DNA from: CAZDXJ01 sp964509475 | GTDB taxonomy: Bacteria > Pseudomonadota > Gammaproteobacteria > Methylococcales > Methylomonadaceae | Reading direction: 5' to 3' | Length of the DNA: 7,333 bases | Assembly: GCA_964509475.1 (NCBI GenBank) | Contig: CAZDXJ010000096.1 | Location: 1-7,333 of the forward strand | Shown: one piece after another, positions 1 to 6,031 of the stretch | Position numbering within the stretch: the first letter of the stretch is position 1 | How the letters are laid out: each line of letters opens with the position of its first letter | The notes under the pieces: generated by a model | Databases searched by the model: none | Seen by the model: the letters and a program-made list of their open reading frames with translations, nothing else | Told to the model about the DNA's origin: nothing | Made by a program: the position numbers and the translations under genes

Positions 1-14
1 ACCTCAACAACAGC

Positions 15-56
15 TATTTTCAAAATCCGCAACCGTGACCGCGTGAAGTATAGTTA
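15..56 (+). repeat. Possible copy of a short dispersed repeat, or tail of a truncated ORF
   Basis: This stretch resembles 7275-7310 read on the minus strand. Both begin TATTTTC, continue AT[CT]CG[CT]AACCG, and reach CGCGT then AGTATA; this copy carries 6 extra bases (TGACCG). In matching frames the peptides are IFKIRNRDRVKYSY here and IFRIRNRVEYNN there, with several synonymous differences. Here the frame is open from the window edge to a TGA at 85-87 (28 codons), so it could be the last part of a gene entering from the left. I recognise no family. From 88 to 238 I see no gene. Confidence 0.3.
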
Positions 57-238
57 CCTAATGATGGCGCGGGCTGATTTTCCGTGAATATCACTAACGA
101 CGACCGACAAATGAATACCACCCGTGAGTTACCTTGTGCATGCGATTCTTTTCACCCGACAGCACGCCCGTCAATTTTTGTATTTGCCGGGCGATCAAGC
201 GCAAACTACGCAAATCCTGCGGTGGAACAAATCTGCGG

Positions 239-628
239 CTACAGTTCTGAAAACGCATCGATGATCGAACAATGATCGTCTGACGATTCGGATTGACAGC
301 GTTTGAGTAATTTATCCAGAACATTACGCAACATCGTCAAATCGTCTATCTGTTCATCGATTCGCCGCCGCTTTTGCTCGGCAATTTTTCTGACCGCTTC
401 ACAATGCGCACCATCCAAAGACAACAGCTCCAGAATTTCTTTCAGGGTAAAACCCGCTTGCTGGGCACGCTTGATAAAACGCAATCGAAACACAGCCGTA
501 TCAGGATAACAACGATACCCGGTCAAAGGTTTTTCAGGTTCAGGTAATAAACCCTTGCGTTGATAATGGCGAATCGTTTCAATAGTTACACCGGCTTGTC
601 GGGCCAGTTTACCTATGGTTAAACTCAT
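239..628 (-). CDS. MerR-family metalloregulator, Hg(II)-type cysteine pattern
   Basis: A 129-residue transcriptional regulator. The N-terminal winged helix-turn-helix opens LTIGKLARQAGV and continues with ETIRHYQRKGLL, which is close to mercury-responsive MerR proteins. A dimerisation helix follows (about residues 78-110), then a short C-terminal metal-binding loop. Cysteines at 76 (in AHCE), 111 and 120 have spacings of 35 and 9, the same as the three Hg-coordinating cysteines of classical MerR (C82, C117, C126). The C-terminal CSII also recalls ZntR-type proteins, so the metal could be Hg, Zn, Cd or Pb. The ATG at 628 was chosen because family members start just before the HTH; a frame extension to 745 would run into gloB and adds no family sequence. 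It is divergent from gloB, and no mer structural genes are in the window. Family is secure; inducer is not. Confidence 0.88.
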   Translation of the reverse strand: MSLTIGKLARQAGVTIETIRHYQRKGLLPEPEKPLTGYRCYPDTAVFRLRFIKRAQQAGFTLKEILELLSLDGAHCEAVRKIAEQKRRRIDEQIDDLTMLRNVLDKLLKRCQSESSDDHCSIIDAFSEL

Positions 629-651
629 ATGCTCACAAAATCCTGTATTGA

Positions 652-663
652 TTGCCCAGGCAA
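652..663. promoter_or_regulatory. Palindrome TTGCC-CA-GGCAA, candidate operator
   Basis: Perfect 5-bp inverted repeats around a 2-bp centre lie in the merR-gloB gap. The palindrome covers the proposed gloB -35 box and lies just downstream of the proposed merR -10. MerR proteins bind dyads in divergent promoters, but usually between -35 and -10, so the position is slightly off for classical MerR action. Confidence 0.35.
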
Positions 664-681
664 CATATAAACGCATATAAT
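652..681 (+). promoter_or_regulatory. Probable gloB promoter
   Basis: A perfect TATAAT lies at 676-681. TTGCCC at 652-657 could serve as the -35 box with an 18-bp spacer, and TTGATT at 648-653 is a worse-spaced alternative. The -10 ends 29 bp before the gloB ATG. MerR-family targets usually have a long 19-20 bp spacer, so 18 bp is suggestive but not diagnostic. Confidence 0.5.
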
Positions 682-683
682 CG
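664..683 (+). repeat. Tandem 10-bp direct repeat in the merR-gloB gap
   Basis: CATATAAACG (664-673) is followed directly by CATATAATCG (674-683), 9 of 10 bases identical and one helical turn apart. The copies contain the proposed gloB -10 and merR -10 elements, so the repeat may simply be two overlapping AT-rich -10 boxes. Confidence 0.6.
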
Positions 684-693
684 TATTTGTCTA
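665..693 (-). promoter_or_regulatory. Possible merR promoter
   Basis: On the minus strand TAGACA (693-688) and TTATAT (670-665) are 17 bp apart and 37 bp ahead of the merR ATG. They overlap the gloB promoter face to face, as expected for a regulator controlling both directions. Sequence match only. Confidence 0.35.
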
Positions 694-710
694 CAAAACC
701 CGAAAACCAA

Positions 711-1472
711 ATGGAAATCCTGCAATTACCGGTTCTTACCGACAATTATATTTATCTGATTCATGATGCGCTGTCCGGCGATACCGCCGTTGTCGATCCG
801 GCGCTGGCCGGGCCGGTTTTGGATACACTCAAGGAAAAAGGCTGGCGCTTGACCCACATTTTAAACACTCATCATCATTTTGATCATGTCGGTGGCAATC
901 TGCAACTCAAGGAAGCAACCGGTTGCCGGATATACGCCTCCCGATCGGACAGACAGCGCATCCCAGGCATTGATGTTTGCCTGGCTGAAGGCGACTCCAT
1001 CCACCTGGGCCAAAACCAGGCCACGATACTGGAAACTCCAGGACATACCCTGGGGCACATCGTGTATTATTTTGCGGAACAGGCCGCGCTGTTCTGCGGT
1101 GACACGCTGTTTGTCATGGGCTGTGGACGTTTGTTTGAAGGTTCGGCGGAGCAAATGTGGCAATCGTTGGCTAAGCTAAAACAGCTACCGGCCCACTGCA
1201 AGGTTTACTGCGCCCATGAATACACTCAAAACAATGGCCGCTTCGCTTTAACTGTCGATCCCGACAATACTGCCTTACAAACGCTCATGCGCCAGATTGA
1301 CCAGGAGAGGTCACAAAACCGGCCAACCGTACCTTCCACGCTGAAACAGGAGCTGGCTACCAATCCGTTCCTGCGTGCCGACCAGCCGGATATACAAAAT
1401 CGTCTGAACATGTCAGGAAAACAGCCGGTCGAGGTTTTTGCCAAAATACGCTCGCTGAAAGACCGATTTTAA
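711..1472 (+). CDS. gloB: Hydroxyacylglutathione hydrolase (glyoxalase II)
   Basis: Hydrolyses S-D-lactoylglutathione to D-lactate and glutathione, the second step of cytosolic methylglyoxal detoxification. The 253-residue protein has the metallo-beta-lactamase fold with the glyoxalase II signature THHHFDH at 53-59. Further metal ligands are H112 (PGHTLGH), D131 (FCGDTLF) and H169 (CAHEYT), giving a complete binuclear metal site. GCGRLFEG at 137-144 and the C-terminal NPFLR and final RSLKDRF fit the family's glutathione-binding C-terminal domain; the length is typical. ATG at 711 was preferred over an in-frame TTG at 687 because homologues begin with a short strand like MEILQLPVLTDNYIY. No clear Shine-Dalgarno is visible. 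It is divergent from the MerR-type gene and may be its target, an inference from position. Confidence 0.95.
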   Translation: MEILQLPVLTDNYIYLIHDALSGDTAVVDPALAGPVLDTLKEKGWRLTHILNTHHHFDHVGGNLQLKEATGCRIYASRSDRQRIPGIDVCLAEGDSIHLGQNQATILETPGHTLGHIVYYFAEQAALFCGDTLFVMGCGRLFEGSAEQMWQSLAKLKQLPAHCKVYCAHEYTQNNGRFALTVDPDNTALQTLMRQIDQERSQNRPTVPSTLKQELATNPFLRADQPDIQNRLNMSGKQPVEVFAKIRSLKDRF

Positions 1473-1666
1473 CAAAACAGGTGGCATCGAGATGGTTGAC
1501 TGTACCGCCCTGGCTCTTGCAGATTGAGCCGAGTAATGTTTATTCAGTCTTTCATGCAACCCGCCATTCCCTATCTTGAATTTTTATGCCTTTCGTACCA
1601 CTATTTTATTTCCAATTCATTTATTGTCATCACTACAGAACATTCAGAAAAAACAATCAAAGCCTA

Positions 1667-2269
1667 TCAACGTCCCAACAAAGCGATACGCAACATGCAG
1701 ACCCATCCTTTCAGCTTTTTGCCCAACCCCGGCGCTTGGCGTAGACGCCGATGGCCGGGTAATAACTGACCTTTGGCCAGTTTGCTGATTTTCTGCTTGA
1801 CCGCCGGCTCCAGTTTGCCATCGGCCGCCAGTTCAAACAGTAAGGCTTTGACATTACCCAAGTCAAAAAAGTCACGCTGCCAACACCATTTGTAATTGCC
1901 GCCGTAGCGGAACCAGGAACCACCAATACCGGCCACTTCATAATCCGATCCGTCTTGCCGCTTTGCCGGCGCAACCTGACGCCAGAAACCAATCACTTCC
2001 CCTTGTTTCTCATCAATGAGGATTTTTTCATACGGATAAGACCAGTCTTCAAACCCTTGCATCTGCACGCCCAAGGCCCACTTCTCAATCTGCTCCCGCC
2101 CCAGGGCGACAAATTCTTCATTCGGCCCGACATTCCAGCGATATTCCGCATCATCAGTATAGAACCCCCCCAGATGCTGCGCCCAGTTACCGGCCTGTTC
2201 CGCTTTGCGGTTGGCTTCCAGCCAGCGCCTCAGCATTTCTTCGAGTTCTTCGCGGGGATATTTAGCCAT
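1667..2269 (-). CDS. NTF2/SnoaL-like protein, coupled to CYP51
   Basis: A 200-residue protein with an NTF2-like (SnoaL / ketosteroid-isomerase) fold over about residues 1-150. It opens with a helix (YPREELEEMLRRWLEA), followed by FYTDDAEYRW and a GREQIEKW helix near 57-64, then a sheet section with GGSWFRYGG. The end (about 155-200) is Lys/Arg-rich and longer than a minimal NTF2 fold. Such folds bind small hydrophobic ligands or act as isomerases, hydrolases or cyclases; no catalytic residue can be assigned. The ATG overlaps the CYP51 stop by 8 nt and has a good Shine-Dalgarno GAGGA (2282-2278), so expression is probably coupled to CYP51. Mycobacterium tuberculosis also has an NTF2-like gene (Rv0760c) near CYP51 and a ferredoxin, which supports a sterol-linked role. 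That role is inference. Confidence 0.8.
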   Translation of the reverse strand: MAKYPREELEEMLRRWLEANRKAEQAGNWAQHLGGFYTDDAEYRWNVGPNEEFVALGREQIEKWALGVQMQGFEDWSYPYEKILIDEKQGEVIGFWRQVAPAKRQDGSDYEVAGIGGSWFRYGGNYKWCWQRDFFDLGNVKALLFELAADGKLEPAVKQKISKLAKGQLLPGHRRLRQAPGLGKKLKGWVCMLRIALLGR

Positions 2270-3899
2270 CTTTTTTGTCCTCTGTATCGGTTTCGACTTT
2301 TATCGCCTGGGTCGGGCAATATTTTTCCGCCAAACGCGCTTTGGTCAACAAGGTATCGGGCGGGTTATCCTGTAGTACGGTCAATTTTCCTTGTTCATCG
2401 ACCTGAAAAATTTCCGGTGCTTCGCTCATACAAGCGGCATGTCCTTGACATAAATCATAATCCACCGTGATTCTGCAAGTGGATTTTGCCGGTGATTGCA
2501 CCACTTCCGAGGTATCCGGCCCTGCTTTCACAGCCGCCGCCGATGCTGCGGATCGGCGGCGATAACGAAGCCGGCAAGGTTCAGCCGGTTGCACCACCAT
2601 TTTTTCAAAATCGTCGATATACGCTTCCGGTTCACAAACCAGTTCAAACGTATAACGGCGCAACAATATGCTGAAGATGGCTTTTAATTGCAACATCGCA
2701 AAGGCGTTGCCGGTACATTTATGGCGGCCACCGCCAAAGGCAATCCAGCTAAATGGAATACGGTCTTCCTGGCGCTGTGGGCTGTAACGCTCCGGATCAA
2801 ACACTTCCGGGTCTGGAAAGATTTCCGCAATGCGATGGGAAACACGCGGTGAAACACAAACAAATTTACCCGCCTTGATAGTGTAATCCTTGTAATGCAA
2901 ATCACGCATGACCTTGCGAATCAAAAAAATCAACGGTGGATGCAAGCGCAAGACTTCCTTGATGACATTTTCCAGACGCGGTATCTCGCGCAAGGACTGA
3001 AACGTGACTTCGCCCTGTTCACCAAACAATTGATCCAGTTCTTGCAAAACCTGTTGATAATGCTCTGGCCGTTTGACCAGCTCAATCAGTACCCAGGCGG
3101 CCGTTCCTGCCGTGGTATGGTGGCCCGCGAAAATGGTGCCGACCAGCATACCGGTGATTTCATGCGCGGAAAGTCGGCTGCCATCGTCATAACGGGCATC
3201 GATCAAAAGCTGAAACGCGTCTTCACTTTTTTCCGGCTTGCGTTTGCGTTTTTCGATAATTTCAGTAACCAGTTCCTCGATACGCACCCGCGCCTTGTCG
3301 CGGCGCCGGAATACCGGCAATGGCAGATAGGGAAATACAAACGCCAGCGGATTGACGCCCCGTTCCAGATCATGATAAATCTGCGAAAATTCCTCGTTCA
3401 GTTCATAGCGAAATTCCCGCCCCAACAGACAGTGACTGGAGGTATAGATAGTCAATTGTTTCATGAATTCCAGCAAATCAATTTCACCACTTTCACCCCA
3501 ATCGGCAATCATGCCCTCCACTTCCTGGACAATGACCTGAGCATAACCGCGCATGGGTTTGTCGCGCAACACCGGCATCAACATTTTCAATTGTTGATCC
3601 TTTTTATGTGGCGGCGCATCGAAAACCACACCCTTGCCAAATATCGGCGTCATCACCTTGTAGGCGGCGCTCTGATCGAGTTGATCATCCGGTGCGCGAA
3701 AAAAGGCTTCGTTCGCCTCCGGCCCACTCATGAACACCATTTCCTGATGAAACATGCGAAATTCGCCAATCTCCCCCAATCTTTCCCGCAACCGCATTAA
3801 AAAGGTAAACGGATTGCGGGCAAAACTCAGCATATGCCCGACAATGGGCAATGCCCCGGATAGTTTAGGTGCGGCGTGGTTCATTTTACGATGCGGCAT
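2262..3899 (-). CDS. cyp51: Sterol 14-alpha-demethylase CYP51 fused to a ferredoxin
   Basis: A 545-residue fusion. Residues 1 to about 447 are a soluble cytochrome P450 without a membrane anchor. CYP51 hallmarks are the substrate-recognition motif YKVMTPIFGKGVVFDAP (80-96) and the I-helix AGHHTT (258-263), where His-Thr replaces the usual acid-alcohol pair. General P450 motifs are E315-x-x-R318, DPERY (368-372) and the heme loop FGGGRHKCTG (388-397) with C395 as thiolate ligand. An Ala-rich linker (about 450-460) leads to a ferredoxin domain (about 475-538) with C484-x5-C490 and C528-P, the pattern of a [3Fe-4S]-type single cluster in which the fourth position is not Cys. The enzyme removes the 14-alpha-methyl of lanosterol-like sterols in three oxidations, and the fused ferredoxin would deliver electrons. 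ATG 3899 lacks a clear Shine-Dalgarno and lies 2 nt after the upstream frame's stop; ATG 3884 is an alternative. Confidence 0.95.
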   Translation of the reverse strand: MPHRKMNHAAPKLSGALPIVGHMLSFARNPFTFLMRLRERLGEIGEFRMFHQEMVFMSGPEANEAFFRAPDDQLDQSAAYKVMTPIFGKGVVFDAPPHKKDQQLKMLMPVLRDKPMRGYAQVIVQEVEGMIADWGESGEIDLLEFMKQLTIYTSSHCLLGREFRYELNEEFSQIYHDLERGVNPLAFVFPYLPLPVFRRRDKARVRIEELVTEIIEKRKRKPEKSEDAFQLLIDARYDDGSRLSAHEITGMLVGTIFAGHHTTAGTAAWVLIELVKRPEHYQQVLQELDQLFGEQGEVTFQSLREIPRLENVIKEVLRLHPPLIFLIRKVMRDLHYKDYTIKAGKFVCVSPRVSHRIAEIFPDPEVFDPERYSPQRQEDRIPFSWIAFGGGRHKCTGNAFAMLQLKAIFSILLRRYTFELVCEPEAYIDDFEKMVVQPAEPCRLRYRRRSAASAAAVKAGPDTSEVVQSPAKSTCRITVDYDLCQGHAACMSEAPEIFQVDEQGKLTVLQDNPPDTLLTKARLAEKYCPTQAIKVETDTEDKKDG

Positions 3900-3901
3900 G
3901 A

Positions 3902-4471
3902 TTATTTTTTAACTTGCTGTTGCAATAATTGATTCACTTGCTGAATATCAAAATGCTCCGGATCAAATTCATCAACACCCAGCCATTCCAGCATTTCCTC
4001 ATGCTCAGGATGTTCCGGGTTACTGACTGTTTCCATGAGGGACTCATATCCCCAAACGCCGCCGCAGTCTTCTGGTGGACACGCTCTTTTCCCCTTGATA
4101 CATACAGGTCATTGTTGGTCTTTGCTGAACGGCAGAATTTTTTCCAGAAGTATTCTATGTTCCCAATCATCGCCAAAATCATATTCATAAATCATGGAAT
4201 TCTTCTCCGTTGTCAGCAACGTATTCAACCGGCAACGCGCTTCATCTTCGCTATCTCCAAACAGGTTGTCGATTTCTTCTACAGGATCAGAGTCATAAAA
4301 TACATTATTATGAACGAACCGGTGAAGATGATAATTTTCCCAGCCCATGGAAATTTGTATGACCGTATGCAATTGCTCGAGAGTAATGTCTTCATTGACT
4401 AATACTCTCCTCCATATAGGCGGTTTGGAACCATTCAAGGTAATTTTTAACTGATAAATATTGTCAGTCAT
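3902..4471 (-). pseudogene. pRiA4b ORF-3-like gene split by an in-frame TGA
   Basis: From ATG 4471 the frame encodes 120 residues (MTDNIYQLKITLNGSKPPIW..., then EYDFGDDWEHRILLEKIL) and stops at TGA 4111-4109. In the same frame the next codons read PVCIKGKRACPPEDCGG and on through HPEHEEMLEWLG and FDPEHFD to a TAA at 3904-3902, another 68 residues. Both halves match the plasmid pRiA4b ORF-3-like family (Pfam PRiA4_ORF3), including its conserved C-x6-C-x4-C (family positions 124, 131, 136). No frameshift is needed: 189 codons plus stop are in one frame with a single nonsense codon. The family's function is unknown and it is often carried by plasmids or mobile DNA. A Shine-Dalgarno-like GGGAG (4486-4482) precedes the ATG; the gene follows lysS by 34 nt and precedes CYP51 by 2 nt. 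Most likely a recent nonsense mutation or sequence error; recoding is a remote alternative. Confidence 0.85.
4109..4111 (-). other. Premature in-frame TGA in the pRiA4b ORF-3-like gene
   Basis: The minus strand reads AAA GAC CAA CAA TGA CCT GTA TGT, so the stop sits directly before the conserved PVC. Family reading resumes at once in the same frame. No obvious stem-loop follows that would resemble a bacterial selenocysteine insertion element. Confidence 0.9.
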
Positions 4472-4505
4472 CGCAGATATTCTCCCAATACAAAAAAATA
4501 AAAGG

Positions 4506-6002
4506 TCATTTTTTAGGTCGCATATGGGGAAACAACAGAACATCCCGAATCGACGGCGCATCGGTGAACAGCATGACCAGGCGGTCGATACCGATACCCT
4601 CACCGGCCGTTGGCGGCATACCGTGTTCCAGAGCGGTAATGTAATCGGCATCATAAGGCATGGCTTCATCATCGCCGGCTTCTTTCTCGGCAACCTGCTG
4701 ACGGAAACGCTCGGCCTGATCCTCGGCATCGTTCAATTCGGTAAAGCCGTTGGCAATTTCGCGGCCACCGACAAAAAACTCGAAGCGGTCGGTCACATGC
4801 GGGTCTTGATCATTACGCCGCGCCAAAGGCGACACTTCCACCGGATAGGCGGTGATAAAGGTCGGCTGCATCAAACGATGTTCGACGGTTTTTTCAAAAA
4901 TCTCGATCTGCACCTTGCCCAAACCATAACTGTCCTTGACCGGTATATTCAGGTTTTCGGCCACCTTGACCGCCGCCTCACGGCTGCATAGATCATTCAT
5001 ACCCAGACCGGGATTGAAGTGCAGGATCGATTCCAGTACGGTCATGCGCTCAAAGGGCTTGGCAAAATCATAGCTTTCGCCTTGATAGGTGATTTGACTC
5101 TGGCCAACCACTTCCCCGGCAATACCGCGCAGCATCGCCTCGGTCAAATCCATTAAATCCTGGTATTCGGCATAAGCCTGATAAAATTCCAACATGGTAA
5201 ATTCAGGATTATGCCGGGTGGACAGGCCTTCGTTACGGAAATTGCGGTTAATTTCAAAAACCCGCTCGAAACCACCGACCACCAGACGTTTTAAATACAA
5301 TTCCGGCGCAATGCGCAAATAAAGTCCCATATCCAGGGCATTATGATGGGTTTGAAAAGGGCGCGCCGTCGCACCGCCGGGAATGGCCTGCATCATTGGC
5401 GTTTCCACCTCGATGAACTGCCTGTTGGTTAAAAACTGGCGTATATAATTGACAATCCGGGAGCGAATCAAAAACGTTTTGCGCGATTCATCGCTCATGA
5501 TCAAATCCAGATAACGTTGACGGTATTTGATCTCCTGGTCGGCCAGACCATGAAATTTTTCCGGCAACGGCCGCAAGGCTTTGGTCAGCAAACGGATATC
5601 ATCGACCTTGACACTGAGTTCCCCAACCTTGGTTTTGAATAAAACACCTTCGGCACCGATAATATCGCCGATATCCCATTTCTTGAACTGTTCGTTATAA
5701 ACCCCTTCCGGCAGATTATCCCGGGCCACATACAATTGCAGACTGCCCGACATATCCTTGATATGGCAAAAGCTGGCCTTGCCCATGATGCGCCGGGTCA
5801 TCATGCGCCCGGCGACCTTTACCCGCACCGGTTCGGCTTCCAGTTCTTCCTTGGATTTATCGCCGTATTCGGCAATCACTTCACCGGCAATGACATTGCG
5901 GCGGAAATCGGTTGGAAACGCGATACCCTGCTCGCGCAACAAAGCCAGTTTTTCACGGCGCTGTTTTATCTGTTCCTGTTCGTCTCGTTCAACTTCTGAC
6001 AT
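4506..6002 (-). CDS. lysS: Lysyl-tRNA synthetase, class II
   Basis: Charges tRNA-Lys with lysine using ATP, in the cytosol. At 498 residues it has normal bacterial LysS length. The N-terminal helix and OB-fold anticodon-binding domain span about residues 1-150 (VKVAGRMMTRRIMGKASF at 62-79). The class II catalytic core has motif 1 near 195-216 (FIEVETPMM then GGATARPF), motif 2 at 254-270 (NFRNEGLSTRHNPEFTM) and motif 3 near 469-492 (GIGIDRLVMLFT then IRDVLLFP). No core residue appears to be missing. A weak Shine-Dalgarno (GAAGAG) lies just ahead of ATG 6002. The gene begins 29 nt after prfB; prfB-lysS is a conserved gammaproteobacterial pair, so co-transcription is expected. Confidence 0.98.
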   Translation of the reverse strand: MSEVERDEQEQIKQRREKLALLREQGIAFPTDFRRNVIAGEVIAEYGDKSKEELEAEPVRVKVAGRMMTRRIMGKASFCHIKDMSGSLQLYVARDNLPEGVYNEQFKKWDIGDIIGAEGVLFKTKVGELSVKVDDIRLLTKALRPLPEKFHGLADQEIKYRQRYLDLIMSDESRKTFLIRSRIVNYIRQFLTNRQFIEVETPMMQAIPGGATARPFQTHHNALDMGLYLRIAPELYLKRLVVGGFERVFEINRNFRNEGLSTRHNPEFTMLEFYQAYAEYQDLMDLTEAMLRGIAGEVVGQSQITYQGESYDFAKPFERMTVLESILHFNPGLGMNDLCSREAAVKVAENLNIPVKDSYGLGKVQIEIFEKTVEHRLMQPTFITAYPVEVSPLARRNDQDPHVTDRFEFFVGGREIANGFTELNDAEDQAERFRQQVAEKEAGDDEAMPYDADYITALEHGMPPTAGEGIGIDRLVMLFTDAPSIRDVLLFPHMRPKK

Positions 6003-6031
6003 AGTCTCTTCAAAATAGTTAATTCACTGGG

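Noticed and set aside
165..193. CGCCCG/CGGGCG inverted repeat downstream of the MerR gene
   Set aside because: Six-bp arms are 17 nt apart with no T-run on the minus strand; too weak for a terminator.
687..710. TTG start for gloB at 687
   Set aside because: It adds eight residues not expected in glyoxalase II; the ATG at 711 gives the normal N-terminus.
629..745. N-terminal extension of the MerR gene to 745
   Set aside because: It would overlap gloB and its promoter; the extra 39 residues do not resemble MerR proteins, and the HTH begins right after the ATG at 628.
1512..1530. GGCTC/GAGCC hairpin after gloB as a terminator
   Set aside because: The stem is only 5 bp with a 9-nt loop and no T-run follows, so I do not call it.
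2895..3800. A 301-codon open frame on the plus strand
   Set aside because: It is antisense to the CYP51 domain, shows no recognisable family, and its residues follow the codon pattern of the opposite strand.
4070..4111. Selenocysteine at the TGA of the pRiA4b ORF-3-like gene
   Set aside because: No convincing stem-loop follows within the bacterial SECIS window, and the family is not known to me as a selenoprotein; a nonsense mutation or error is simpler.
4461..4991. Plus-strand open frame opposite the lysS end, and a similar one at 1955-2470
   Set aside because: Both are shadows of well-supported minus-strand genes and show no family features.
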